A DNA stretch of 64,000 bases, taken from positions 85,809,968 to 85,873,967 of the forward strand of contig CM024761.1 of NCBI GenBank assembly GCA_014218235.1. Reading direction: 5' to 3'. This document shows positions 33,455 to 44,920 of this stretch, piece by piece. The translations under genes and the position numbers were made by a program. Every line of letters starts with the position of its first letter. Position 1 is the stretch's first letter. The notes under the pieces are model-generated. The model did not search any database. It saw only the letters and a list, made by a program, of their open reading frames with translations, and had not been told where the DNA came from. This stretch comes from Colocasia esculenta (Eukaryota > Streptophyta > Magnoliopsida > Alismatales > Araceae).

Positions 33455-34718
33455 TTAAAAGAATTTGGTCCCCAAATTCATGTATAGAAAGTTATTATAT
33501 AAGTGAGGTGTACTTGTGAATAGCTCCGGGTATCTTTTGCGCATTGCTTCCTCGGTTTCCCACGTGTCGTCTTCATCCATGCGTTGATTCCATCTAACCT
33601 TTACTAGTGGGATGACCTTGTTCCTTAGTTGGCGCAGTTCCCGGTCCACGATCTTAATTGGCTTCTCTTGATATATTCCGTCTTTGTTGAACTCCAGGAG
33701 CTCATATTCTATGACATGCCACGGGTCTCTTACATACTTTTTCAACATGGATATGTGAAACGCATTGTGTATTCCCTCCATTTGTGGTGGTAAAGTGAAA
33801 CGGTAAGCCACCTCGCCGACTCTTTCAAGGATTTTGAAAGGCCCAACGAACCTTGGTGACAACTTGCCTTTAATACCAAAACGCCTGATCCTACGGCCCG
33901 GGGACACTTTCAAGAATACATGTTCACCAACCTGAAACTCCAGGTCTCTTCTTCTATTATCCCCATATGCCTTTTGTCTTTGCTGCGCCACTGCCATTCT
34001 TTCTTTAATAAGCTTTACCTTCTCTGTTGTTTCCCTTATCATCTCTGGTCCTAGCATTTTTTTTCGCCAACTTCATACCAGCATATTGGAGATCGGCAAC
34101 TCCTGCCATAGAGTGCTTCAAATGGTGCCATTTGAATGCTAGCTTGATAGCTATTATTGTAGGCGAACTCCACAAGAGGTAAGTGTTCATGCCAGCTACC
34201 TCCAAAATCTAGGACACATGCTCTAAGCACATCTTCATCACCTGGTTGGTTCTCTCCATCTGACCATCTGTCTGTGGATGGAAAGCTGTGCTAAAGTTTA
34301 GTTTAGATCCCAAGGAGTAGTGCAGTCCTTTCCAAAAGTGGGATGGATGTAAACTAGGGTCTCTATCAGACACGATAGACACCGGTACTCCATGTAATCT
34401 GACTATTTCCTTCACATACAATGCACCAGAACATCTACTGACCACTTATTCTTCACTGGCAAGAAGTGAGCTGACTTAGTTAAGCGGTCGACAATAACCC
34501 AGATACCATCGAATCCACCTCTAGATTTGGGTAGTCCGAAAATAAAGTCCATCCCTATACCTTCCCATTTCCATGCCGGGATTTCTAGGGTTTGAGTTTA
34601 CTTGCGGGTCGCAAGTGTTCCGCCTTGACTTTTGACATGTTAAGCATCGGGCGACATATTCCGCCACCTCTCTCTTCATATTAGGCCACCAAAAGCTTCT
34701 TTTCAAATCTTGATACAT
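33455..34718 (-). pseudogene. Integrase with chromodomain, element D
   Basis: The zinc-binding end reads MYQDLKRSFWWPNMKREVAE (34718) with YVARCLTCQ. The core reads VPVSIVSDRDPSL and TDGQMERTNQVMKM in 34445-34209. The C-terminal part, 33455-34057, is open for 200 codons: GEHVFLKVSPGRR, KLSPRFVGPFKILERVGEVA, FHISMLKKYVRDP, then an apparently intact chromodomain (KPIKIVDRELRQLRNKVIPL, VKVRWN, DDTWETEEAM) to a stop at 33455. Frame breaks near 34560, 34445 and 34210-34060 kill the catalytic core. Chromodomains of this clade bind modified histone and steer insertion. Confidence 0.93.
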
Positions 34719-35029
34719 TTTGGTAGATCCAGGATGATGGTATACCTTGTCTTGTGAGCCTCATCCATAATCATTTTCTTTGTCTCCGCATGGTCGGGTA
34801 CACAGACTCGATCCCGAACAATAGTCTTCCATCTTCAGTTAATGAGAAATCCGCCTCTGGTCTAGATTAGCCTTAATCTCCACAAGTAAGGGATCATTGT
34901 CTTGGAGTGTTGTGATGTCCTCCAATAGTGTAGGTTGTGCCCTAATACTAGCATAAGGCATCCCTTCTCTTTGATGTCAGCATCAATATTTAACTTGGCG
35001 AAGTCTTAATAACTTCCATTCGTCCACCA

Positions 35030-36300
35030 TTAAATTGACAATGTGATCATTGGCTTCCTACTTAGAGCATCTACCACAGCATTTGCTTTTCCTGGATGAT
35101 ATTGAATCGTGAAGTCGAAGTCTTTGAGATACTCCAACCACCTCCGCTGTCTCATATTCAAGTCCTGCTGAGAAAACAGATACTTCAAGCTTTTATGGTC
35201 AGAAAACACAATGAATTTCTCACCATATAGATAATGACGCCATATCTTCAAGGCGAAGACTACACAGCTAGCTCCAGATCATGTACAGGATAAGTCCTCG
35301 TGCTTCTTCAATTGTCTGGACGCGTAGCATATAACTTTCCCTTTTGCATTCAGCACACAGCCAAGGCTGATCCCGGATGCATCGTGTATACTTCAAAACT
35401 GCCCCCAGCAACTGGTAGTGTCAGTACGGGTGCCGAGGTAGGGTAACCTTTCAATGCCTTGAAACTTTCTTCACATTCATCAGTCCATGCAAATGGATTC
35501 TCCTTCCTGGTAGCCCGGTCAATGGTACAGCTATCTGTGAGAAATCTTTGATGAAGCGACGATAATAACCGGCTAAACCCAGAAAAACCTCTAATCTCCG
35601 ACACAGTTGTCGGCCTTTCCCAGTTCTTTACCGCCTCCACCTTGGATGGGTCCACAGAGATTCCCTCCTTGGATATAATGTGACCAAGGAAAGACACTTC
35701 CTCCATCCAGAATTCACACTTACTAAGTTTAGCATAGAGTTGATTATCTCTGAGCACTTGCAGAGCAACCTTCAAGTGTTCCTCATGTTCTTCTTTGGAT
35801 TGGAGTAAATAAGGATGTCATCAATGAACACCACTATAAACTGGTCCAAGTATGGCCTATAAATATTGTTCATAAGTTGCATGAAAGCCGCTGGAGCATT
35901 TGTTAAACCAAACGGCATGACCTGAACTCATAGTGACCATATATACTCCGAAATGCAGACTTGTGAATATCCTCCTCCTTTATTTAGTTGATGGTAGCCT
36001 GATCTTAGATCTATCTTGGAGAAATATTGTGCACCAGAGATCTGGTCAAACAGCTCATCGATGCGGGGCAGTGGATACTTATTCTTTATTGTCAACTGGT
36101 TTAACTGACGGTAATCAATGCATAGCCTCATTGTCCGTCCTTCTTCCTGACAAATAGCATGGCGCTCCCCCGGGGATGTGCTAGGCCTGATAAAACCCTG
36201 ATCTAGCAATTCTTGGATTGTCTCTTCAACTCCTGCAATTCCATAGGGGACATGCGATATGGAGCTCTTGAAATAGGGGCTGCCCCAGGGAGTAACTCAA
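35030..36300 (-). pseudogene. RT and RNase H, element D
   Basis: RT: LCIDYRQLNQLTIKNKYPLP, RIDELFDQ and SKIDLRSGYHQL in 36209-35928, then FIDDI near 35815-35835 and LSKCEFWMEEVSFLGHIIS in 35775-35350. RNase H: KIWRHYLYGEKFIVFSDHKS, LKYLFSQQDLN and KANAVVDALSRK in 35251-35030. At least four frame breaks (near 35928, 35830, 35560 and 35300). Everything between 34719 and 35029 is the degenerate RNase H to integrase linker, and 36301-36719 is the protease to RT linker; both have stops. Confidence 0.93.
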
Positions 36301-36719
36301 TGGTGAAGTTTACCTCCCACTCAGGTGGTATACCAGGTTATTCCTCTGGAAATACATCAGGATAGTCCCTAGCTATTGGAATGTCTTCTAGGGATGGTTT
36401 CTTCTTTTCAGTGCCAAGACTGAAACTAGGAAAGCATCACACCTGGTTGATCAGTTAGAACCTTTAAGGAGGATATAGATAGGGTGTTTGTGATAACGGG
36501 TGCAAAGTAGTGATAGAGTTGGGAGGTGGTCCTTTGAAGTGACCATCCTATGGCGACAGTTTACATCAGTATCATATTTGATTAGCCAATCGACCCCTAA
36601 AGGGCATCATAACCCTTCATATCTAAACAGATAAGGTCTACAGGGAGATTGTGTCCTCCAATTATAGTTTCACATTTGGCAAGTAGTGGGTAAGTTAGAT
36701 TCTGAGCCAAGTGGAGAAG

Positions 36720-37073
36720 CTACAGTGATCTTGGATTTAAGGGTACAGGTTGGACAGGTAGAGTTGCAGCAAATGTGGTAGAAATAAATGAATATGCAGC
36801 TCCAGTATCAATAAGCACGAATGCAGGTTGCGAGTGTATGAAAATGGTACCTTCCACCATACCCCCTTCCTCGGGTAGGTCAGCTTCTAAAACAACATTA
36901 AGGCATCCCTGACGCCGTGGTACATTCTGAGCTCTACCTGGCTGATCCTTCAGCATAGGACAATCAGGAATACGGTGGTCATGACCTCCGCATTTCAAGC
37001 ATGCCCCGAGCTTCTTCCAGCATTCTTCAGCTCGGTGCCCCGGTTTAGCACAAAATTTACAGTTTTGAGCCAA
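36720..37073 (-). pseudogene. Double zinc knuckle and protease, element D
   Basis: CKFCAKPGHRAEEC and CLKCGGHDHRIPDC are two CCHC knuckles 12 residues apart, and FVLIDTGAAYSFIS has the DTG protease motif. The frame overlaps the end of the gag frame (36995-37735) and is shifted relative to it. A stop at 36720 ends it shortly after the protease motif. Confidence 0.93.
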
Positions 37074-37872
37074 CTGCCTACTTCCACTTTGACTCTCTTG
37101 TCTCCGACAACATCTCTTCCGGTATTCGGCCTCTTGTTGTTGTTGTTGACGTTGTTGTTACGAAAAGTTGGAGCAATATTGGGTGCTCCCTTCTTGACGA
37201 AGACCAGCTTGGAGTTGTCCTTGCCCCTCATGCCCTCTACTTTGGCCATGGTGTCTTCTACCAGCTGAGCTCTTTGAACCATCTTAGTGTTAGTTTGATT
37301 GTTGTGTGGTCCAAGCCTTTCAATGAACATGGGCCGGAGCCCATCCATGAACCGATTTGACTTAAGTCTTTCCGTTCCCACCAGGTGTGGGGCATACACA
37401 GCAAGACGCGCGAACTGAGCCTCATACTCAGCCACAGACATCCCTTTCTGTTTTAGTGCGGCAAACTCCGCTGCCTTCTTCTCCTTGACTCTCTCAGAGA
37501 AATACTTTCCCCGGAATATCTCCAGGAATCCGGCCCACTCTAGTTCGCCAACATTAGGCAGGTGGGCCGATGTGGCCTTCCACCATGCCCGAGCATCCTT
37601 AGTGAATTGGAAAGTGGCCAGTACCACCTTCTCCCTGTTAGTGCATTGCATGACTTGGAAAATCCTTTCTATCTCCTCCTGCCAGTTCTCTACTTCGTCC
37701 GAATCAGGGGATCCTGAGAAACGAGGAGGGTTCAAACTCCTAAAATTGTGTGCAAATCAGCGGCTCCATTTCTAACTGCAGCAGCCTGATTTCCAGCCTG
37801 AACCACATCTTGCAGGGCCTGAGTCAATCCAGCTACTGTTTCTTACATAGCTTGCCATTGGTTGCGAGCCAT
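36995..37872 (-). pseudogene. gag of element D
   Basis: The likely start is ATG at 37872 (MARNQWQAM), followed at once by an in-frame TAA and a frame change near 37740. From 37735 it is open for 246 codons: NPPRFSGSPDSDEVENWQEE, IERIFQVM, VVLATFQFTKDARAWWKA, FRGKYFSERVKEKKAAEF, KGMSVAEYEAQFARLAVYAP. This is the complete Retrotrans_gag capsid without any intron-like gap, which makes it the control for the interrupted gag of element F. The Asn-rich part (FRNNNVNNNNKRP) precedes the zinc knuckles. Confidence 0.93.
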
Positions 37873-38093
37873 TGCAGTTGAGTGCAAGAGTTATGAGGGT
37901 TCTTGAGAAAAGAATGGAAACCAATTAATGTCTCTAGATACATCATCAGAGTCAATAGGTAGGAGTGTTTAATTCTTGCTAACATGTTCCCAATCTCTAC
38001 CCCTTCTCACCAGGTACTGTATTTAATTTCCATGACCTAGGTTCCATAGGTATCTCCTATTCCTGAGACATACATCCTATTTGGTGTTCCTAG

Positions 38094-38105
38094 GCTCTGA
38101 TACCA
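38094..38105 (-). other. Primer binding site, tRNA-iMet type, element D
   Basis: Minus strand TGGTATCAGAGC, six bases after the end of the 5' LTR. Identical to the PBS core of element F and of the Sirevirus. Confidence 0.95.
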
Positions 38106-38111
38106 CTAAAC

Positions 38112-41100
38112 TATCACGTCCCGAGAATTACGCAGTGGATATTATTAATAATTCAGAATAATAATTCGAGTCGATATCCCGAGACGTGAACAGTCGGCAA
38201 ATAAGCCTCTAGCTAGCACGCACCAAATGTATAACAACATACATCATCATAGGGCCCAAATATTGAACTCAACTAATCTTTTATTCAAATCTCAACTCAC
38301 TATTCCAAATGGAATCTATTACAGGACTAAGACTCAATAAAAGAAAAAGTACATATTCCTCACTTCCTACTACATTGTTCTACACTCAAAATAAACTAAC
38401 TATAGATAGACTCATAATTGGAACGCTCTTCACTCGGACGCATTCCCATCCTCGACTTGCTCTTCCTCTTGAACTTCATAGTCACCTAGATTGGGTAAAA
38501 GTAGGGGATGAGCAAACTAGCCCAGTAGGTTTATATCTCAATGTGCGGGCAATGATATAATGATTAACATTTAGAACTAGGTAAGCACGATGATTGTCAT
38601 GATATGCATGTACGAATAAAACTCGTTAAAACGTGATACATGTAACAAGCTAGATAGAGAGATCATGATAGAACGAAGATCTAGAGTTATAACGAGAATA
38701 GAACTAGCAACAGATCACTTTGTACAAGCACGTAAGATTTCACTTGATGTGAATAGCTTTCAAGAACGCAAGATATCACTAATTGCAATAAATGCAGGAT
38801 GGCCATATCATGCAAGCAAGCAAGCACACAGGAGCATGATCATGTAACGCTAATCAGGCACGTAGACACTAATGTACACCAAGAAAAGATCCATCAAGAA
38901 TGTACACCAGGACACGTGTATGTGGTTATTGTATCTATCATTCAACACGACACGCACGACTCCCAGCGCAGATGCAACGCCAGTAATCATTATACCCCAT
39001 GGTTAACAGTATATCTATGACTCGCCGTCATTGGGGCTAGATTGGAGCCCTTGGACACACGCCATGCCCGGTCAGCATCTCACTTAAATTTTAAATGTAG
39101 ATACCCACATTCATTAATAATGGCCAATGAGAGTTTCAATAAGCAAGCATGTGTAATGTCATGGTCATGATGATGATGAGAACTAGTAATAAGTAATTGA
39201 ACATGATTTCATGATAACAATAGTCAAGAGATAAATTTGACAGCACAACGGTACAATTTATAATTTAGTTCAATCTTTTCATTAATGGCTTTAGTCTAGA
39301 TTGTAAATCACACTCACGAGAACAAGAAGAGAAAGGAAGTGCACGCTATCTCCAGGGAACATCAATGGTACAACTAACTCGTCGGCCATGTGGGAATCCA
39401 TGGTCAGAGGAGTTTTACGGAGGCCTTGGAGAAAAGGTCACTAGTCTACCGATTCAGAATGACCGATAGAGAGTTCCCAATTTCCCAAGAAAAGGGCTGC
39501 CTAGACGTGTAAGTGTGTGTGGTGATGTACGTGTGTCTCAATTCACAATCCATTGGTCTCAAACCTGCGGAAAACACTTTAACATGATTGCATGCAATGA
39601 AACTATGCACTTACTAAACATGGATTACGAGATTTTAAGATAACAATTTATCATTTTAAGAAGTTAGAGCAGTTCAAAGAGTTAATCAAAAGCACCTGAA
39701 TAGTCACGTCATTTAGGAGAGCAATTAGAATAATGTTCGTGTACTTAAAGCTTTTTAAATGGATTTAACACTTTTAAGCCATTAAAATAACCACTATGCA
39801 TTGATCAGACCCAAAACATGTGAATTACACACTAAATATCACATTAACCAGACCTCGGGTATGGCAGTTAGGTTTGTAAGGAAGTAAGTGGGGGTTTAAT
39901 GCAAAATCCTGAGATCACGACAGGTACATATAAGGAAAGCGACAGGGCTGTCAGGCCCAGGGTCAGGTCGCGACAGGCCCCAGTAAGGGTCGCGATGGGT
40001 CGTGAGCAGAACGCGATAGGGTGATGTGAAGAACGCGACGGGGTGGTCAGATCAGGCAGCACGATCGCGACAGAGAGCTTCGTCGCTTTCAGAACGTGAC
40101 GGTGGGTGCTGTCGCGACAAGACCTCAGAACGCGGCCTGTCGGGCCGTCGCCTTCACACGGTCTGTGCCTGACATCGACAGGGAAAGGACATGTTCTTGG
40201 ATTTCGGTCCAGAACTGCCTTATATTGACACGAGGTACTTCAAAAATAGAGAACGATTTATACAGGGTATGAAAAATAACAAAACTAGTTTTAAACTAAC
40301 CTAGACATGCAAAGGTGCTTCCATTAAATCAGAATTAGAAAATAATGAGGGTTTTGACCGGCTTTAATCAAGTCAAGCTTAATGTAGAAGACAAGTGTAA
40401 CCAGAAGATGTAGTTTCATGCAGCAACCCTCTTACCATGCTTATAACTCTCTAACAAATGACATTTAGATGAAATGTTCAACACAAGACATGACGAGGAC
40501 AACTTGTATGGAAACTTTCATGTGGGGGTTTGCTCTAATTCGGTCTCAAATCGCATGCAACAAATAAAGAACGGGAAAAACCCTGACAGTGCGCGACTTT
40601 GGGAAAAATGCTTATAGTTCAAAATCTACTTAATGAATTGAATGAAACCAGTGAAAAATGAAAGTTAAATTGATTCTCTACACATTGGTATAGGATATAT
40701 TAAGGTTTGGCGTGAGAAAACCTACCTTCTTGGTTGAAGAAGTCTCATTTTTCCAGAAAACCCGAGTTCAGACCACTTGGAGGAGAATGATTACTGCTTC
40801 GTGTATACTGCATGGAATTTGGGCATTCCACTTGGGTTAGAACGTAGACTTGACACTCTTTACAGGGGTATAAGCCTTGCAAGGTTTGGTTTAGGTTGAC
40901 CTACCTTTGGTCGACTTCAAGATGACTGTCTGTGTAGGTCGCAGCAGACGCAACGGGGAAGAAGATGAGCTTCTTGTGGTCGTTCCACAGCTCCTCAGCA
41001 CCAAGAGCTCTTCCACACGACCCCAGCAAGTTCTAAACTCCCCTAGGATTTGGGTGAAGAGTATTTAAACATCTATGGGTTTTTAGGAGTCCCAATGCAA

Positions 41101-41850
41101 CAAGAGAAAGAAGGGTTGCGGGATTGACTTGTGTCTTTCCATAATTTGAAGATCTCTCCCCATTAGAGAGTCTTGGCCATCAAGCAACCTCCACGGGTGG
41201 GTAGGCATGAATTTGGGTTGCCAAGAATGCATGATTGCATCCCAATAAACCCTAATTACCACTTTCTAATTTCAACTTATTTATGGTTACGAATTTCCAT
41301 GCATTTTCTTGCTTCATTTGATTTTTGGGTCATATGAGGTCCAATGCCCAATTATGATAATGGGTCATCATATATAATGTTGAAGTCTCCCCAACCTTTT
41401 TATTGAATTTATAGTTGCGTCGTGTTAACGATTTTCTGACTTATTTCCTAATTGGATAATTGGTCACAATAATTCTTAAACCTAGCCCAAACGATTTTTT
41501 CGACCCAATTTCTTGATGGGTCATTAGAGGATATTATTTAAAGTCCATATATGATTTTTATTTAATTTTCCAACTCATCCAAGTACGTGTGATAATGATT
41601 TTTCGGAATCCATGAATTACGATAATAAGTCGCGAAACACTTTAAACTTGGCTAATCCAATTTTTCTTGGCATAAATTTCTTTGTGGAACATTTAGGAAT
41701 AATGTGTGGGGTTGATTTATAATTTTACAGAATTTTCGTTGTGTTTTAGCACATACGATAATGGTACGTATGTTTTAAATAATCTATTATTATGGAAATT
41801 TTATTTCCATTAATTAAATCTTTATGTAATTAAAATTCCAGGGTGCTACA
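38112..41850 (-). repeat. 5' LTR of element D (3739 bp)
   Basis: Direct copy of 29684-33443. The terminal TG on the plus strand is TA here (TATCACGTCCC), so one LTR terminus has mutated. It ends GGGTGCTACA at 41850 and is followed by AGATA. The CGCGAC block is at 39910-40170. Confidence 0.95.
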
Positions 41851-41969
41851 AGATAAATACAACATGTGCATCGGTAATTAGATTAAACATGCATAATATT
41901 ACTTAGGCATTATATGCCTAGGATTTTAGTATACACAAAATTAGCTAATTGCCTATTCTCATATAAAAT

Positions 41970-41972
<3 letters not shown>

Positions 41973-42000
<28 letters not shown>
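41973..42000. repeat. (AT)14 microsatellite in LTR C
   Basis: Pure AT dinucleotide run near the end of solo LTR C. LTR E has a (TA)n at a different place in its length (51612-51645). Confidence 0.95.
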
Positions 42001-42012
<12 letters not shown>

Positions 42013-42135
42013 GCATGTGTTCTTGAGAAGTATAGAAATTGTAATATGCACAGTTGAATACACATGCTATACACACAACAAGTAAATACACATACACAAT
42101 ATAAAAGAATGAAATTTTCGAGGTATCACAACCTC

Positions 42136-42350
42136 AACAAGACAAGAACCATGGAGACTAACCACACTACACCTGCACACAACACTGCTGCAGAGCCAAG
42201 CCTCACACCTTTAGGGGCTCCAGTCGAGAACCCTAAAGTGAGGTACTGGAACAGGACTAGCTGAGGACCAGTACGTCTACCGGTGTCCGTCCCTCAACCA
42301 TGAGCGTGCTACAAACGGCTGCACACCCACAAACACGAGCCGTTGTCCCC
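42136..42350 (-). repeat. LTR B, segment 2
   Basis: Continues segment 1 across solo LTR C; the inverse matches LTR A (18755-18895: GGACTAG, TCCAGT, CTCACTTTAGGGTTC and so on). It ends in the target site of the LINE. Confidence 0.75.
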
Positions 42351-44681
42351 GTTAGGATGGGATTTCCTCTATGCTGTGTTGCTCAAGTTTGGGTTCTCAT
42401 TCAGATTTATATCCCTTGTCGAGCCTCTTCTTTCTAACTGCTGGTTCTCGGTGATCTTAAATGGCGAAACTCATGGCTATCATAAATCTTCAAGAGGTAT
42501 TCGCCAAGGGGATCCTCTCGCTCTGGCCCTCTTTATTTTGGCTCAAGAAGTTCTTAGCAGGGGTGTGTCAGCCTTGTTTCACGGGGGAGTCTTGGAGATA
42601 GCAGACAGATGAGACGGGTCCTCTTGTTTCCCATCTTTTATTTGCTGATGACACTTTAATTTTCTCCAATGGTTCGGCAAGGCATATTAAGCAGCTTATG
42701 GTTTTCCTAAGGGATTATGAGGCTTCTTTTGGGCAATTGATCAATGTGGGAAAGAGTTCTTTATTCTACATGAAAGGGCTCCTTTAACTCTTAGCCGATC
42801 CATTGGCCAATCACTGGTTTGTTCGGGTTCTCTCTCCTTTCAAGTACCTTGGTGTTTCAATTTACTCTGGAAGACGAAGACCTATCTATTTCTCTCATAT
42901 CCTGTCTAAAACGACTATTAAATTGCAAGCTTGGAAGTCAAAATTTCTGTCATCCGGCGGCAGACTAGTCTCATTAAGACATGTGCTATCAGCTATTCCT
43001 ATATACACTATGTCCTCCTTATCCGTCCCCAATACGGTCATCAAGTCTTTTCATAAATTGCTTGCTAATTTTTTATGGGGTTCTTATGAAGGTTTTCCGA
43101 AGAAGCATTGGGTTTCATGGAAAAACATTGCTCAGCCCAAGGAGTGTGGGGGCCTTGGAATTATTAATCTGCAAGACATGCAGATTGCTTTGAGGACTAA
43201 ATTGTCATGGAAGGCGATTACTGGTTTTTCCCTGTGGGGTAATTTTTTCAAGGCTAGATACCTTCATAACAGTCATTTTTCTGAAGCCTCTTATGATCTG
43301 ATGTCTGCTGCTGATAGCCGCCTTTCGAGACTTGCGTCTTCCTTAGTTACATCCAATCATCAGGTATTTCTTGCTAATATGAATCTAATGCTAGCTTCTG
43401 GTTTGATGTTTGGACAGGTTATGTCCTGTTACATAAATTTATCCCAGAAAGCATTTGGCGGAACCTTGCAGGGAAACACTTATCTATTAAGAAAGTTGTT
43501 CATGAGCCTTGGGGTAATCATCGATGTTGGCCCAATCGGTTACTGCCCGGCGATGGTCCTAAACAATTCTATTGCGGTTCATGGGAACTTGGATAAGTAG
43601 ATTTGGTGTCCAAATCCAGATGGCATTTTCACCTCTTCCTCTGTGCGCAAGCTCTCTCAAGGCATCATCATAGCTGGCTGGGACAAATTGTGGAGCTCCG
43701 CCATCCCATTAAAATGGTCCATCCTTGCTTGGCGTTTGGTGAAGGGTTGTGTGCCTACTGATGAAGTCATATCGGGTTGTGGTATCCCTCTCTATTCCAG
43801 GTGTTTCTTGTTGCTCTTCTCCTAGTGCTGAATCTGGTACCCATTTGTTCTTCATAGTGACATGGCTAAGGATGTGTGGGGGGTCTCTCTTTGATATCCT
43901 CCAATTTATAACATGTCGGTCCAAAGTGCAGCGCAAGGAACTTCCTTTTCTTGTCTGGTTATTCTGGCAGTGTTTCTTGGGAAAGATGCTCGGTTATTTT
44001 CCTCTCTGTCATTTGGGGAGCTGTGGTGCAGTCGCAACCGTGCCAGATTTGATTCAGCTCCTATGTCCAGCTTTCAGGTGCTGTTTAAAGATCGCATGAA
44101 TGTGCAGGATGCTATTAGCGCTTCTTTGTTTTCTCTGAAAGATTTGGCACCAGCTCAGCTTAGGAACTTATCTCAGCTGGGTATTCACCTTCCTCAGCCT
44201 CATATCCATGTCCAAGGATTGTTAGATGGTTACTTCCCCTAACGGGGAGATACAAGCTCAATGTTGATGACGCCCTCAAGCACTCTACGGTATTTGCAGT
44301 AGGTGGTGGTATTCTTCGGAATGATCGTGGATATATGATCTTCTCCTTTGCCAACCGCTATCCGAGATTCATTCTAGCCTTGAGACAGAAGCGCTAGCTC
44401 TAAGGGAGGACTCTCTCTATGCTGCGATCGTGGTTTTACCAGTCTATTGATTGAATCAGATTCTTTGGTTCTAGTGCAAATCATCAGGGGTCGATTCTTT
44501 GTCCATGGCGCTGGCTTTCCTTGTTCATGACATTTTATCCAAGTGTCAGTCTCTTCACGTCTCTATTTGTCATGTATTTAGGGAGGCCAATCAGGTTGCG
44601 GATGCTCTGCTAACTTTGGTTGCTCTTCTCCACATTCTTGTAATTTCTGGTCTTCTTGGGCTGATCTCCCCCCTTCTGTAA
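42351..44681 (+). pseudogene. LINE ORF2: RT palm, zf-RVT and RNase H (broken)
   Basis: RT: SRGIRQGDPLALALFILAQE (42492 on), HLLFADDTLIFSNGS with the catalytic FADD (about 42636-42680), FKYLGVSIYSGRRRPIYFSH at 42840, then WKSKFLSSGGRLVSLRHVLS and FLWGSYEGFPKKHWVSWKN, CGGLGIINLQDM (43148-43190). A zf-RVT-like stretch (PLKWSILAWRLVKGCVPTDE) is at 43706-43770. The end has an RNase H of the plant LINE type (LNVDDALKHSTVFAVGGGIL at 44259, FREANQVADALL at 44579). Frame changes are at about 42612-42640, 42790, 43400, 43600, 43800 and 44400. ORF1 and the endonuclease are missing. Confidence 0.92.
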
Positions 44682-44875
44682 AGGGACCCTGCCGTCTTGA
44701 TAAGGCAGGGTTCCCTTCCATCAGGCCTAAGATCTTTTGTGTTCTTTTGATTATCGCTATTATTAATAAAATTTCCCTGGAGTTGTATGGTGGTGAGTGG
44801 TAACCTCATCCTTCTCTGAGGGGGTGAGCACTCTCCCTCTACCTCTTCTAGGTATTCACCAAAAAAAAAAAAAAA
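42351..44875 (+). mobile_element. 5'-truncated plant LINE with poly(A) tail
   Basis: A non-LTR element whose 5' end begins inside the RT domain and whose 3' end is a run of 15 A (44861-44875). The flanks GAGCCGTTGTCCCC (42337-42350) and GAGCCATTGTACCC (44876-44889) match at 12 of 14 positions and are the target duplication. Truncation and a diverged TSD are typical of old target-primed insertions. The 3' part after 44681 is an untranslated tail with no gene. Confidence 0.9.
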
Positions 44876-44890
44876 GAGCCATTGTACCCT
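44861..44890 (+). repeat. LINE poly(A) tail and right target duplication
   Basis: A15 at 44861-44875 followed by GAGCCATTGTACCC, the imperfect repeat of 42337-42350. Confidence 0.88.
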
Positions 44891-44920
44891 GTCGTCTTTC
44901 CTCAGCCGGACGTATAACTT
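44891..44920 (-). repeat. LTR B, segment 3 (30 bp)
   Basis: Short stretch of host LTR left between the LINE and the Sirevirus. The two insertions are therefore only 30 bp apart. Confidence 0.5.

Larger units (their letters stand above)
29684..41850 (-). mobile_element. Complete Tekay-type gypsy element D inside solo LTR C
   Basis: Minus strand, 12.2 kb: 5' LTR 38112-41850, PBS 38094-38105, gag, double zinc knuckle, protease, RT, RNase H, integrase with chromodomain, PPT 33444-33454, 3' LTR 29684-33443. TSD AGATA at 29679-29683 and 41851-41855. The LTRs differ at about eight places in the first 120 bp, so the copy is older than element F by this crude measure. Several frameshifts and stops; not autonomous. 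It belongs to a different family from F: LTRs are unrelated in most of their length and the gag has no intron-like gaps. Confidence 0.95.
25419..42130 (-). mobile_element. Solo LTR C (about 4.5 kb net), split by element D
   Basis: Starts TGTAACGACCC and ends GAGGTATCACA, with ACCTC on both sides (25414-25418 and 42131-42135). Net length without D and its duplication is about 4540 bp. Its start (ATTATACCGGTAC) is shared with the LTRs of F, and its whole length aligns with solo LTR E. No internal region or second LTR of this family is present, so it is the product of recombination between two LTRs. Landmarks: hairpin array 26815-27150, octamer clusters 27868-27960 and 28497-28660, AT-rich tail with (AT)n. 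Long non-coding stretches 25419-29683 and 41856-42130 belong to it. Confidence 0.92.
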
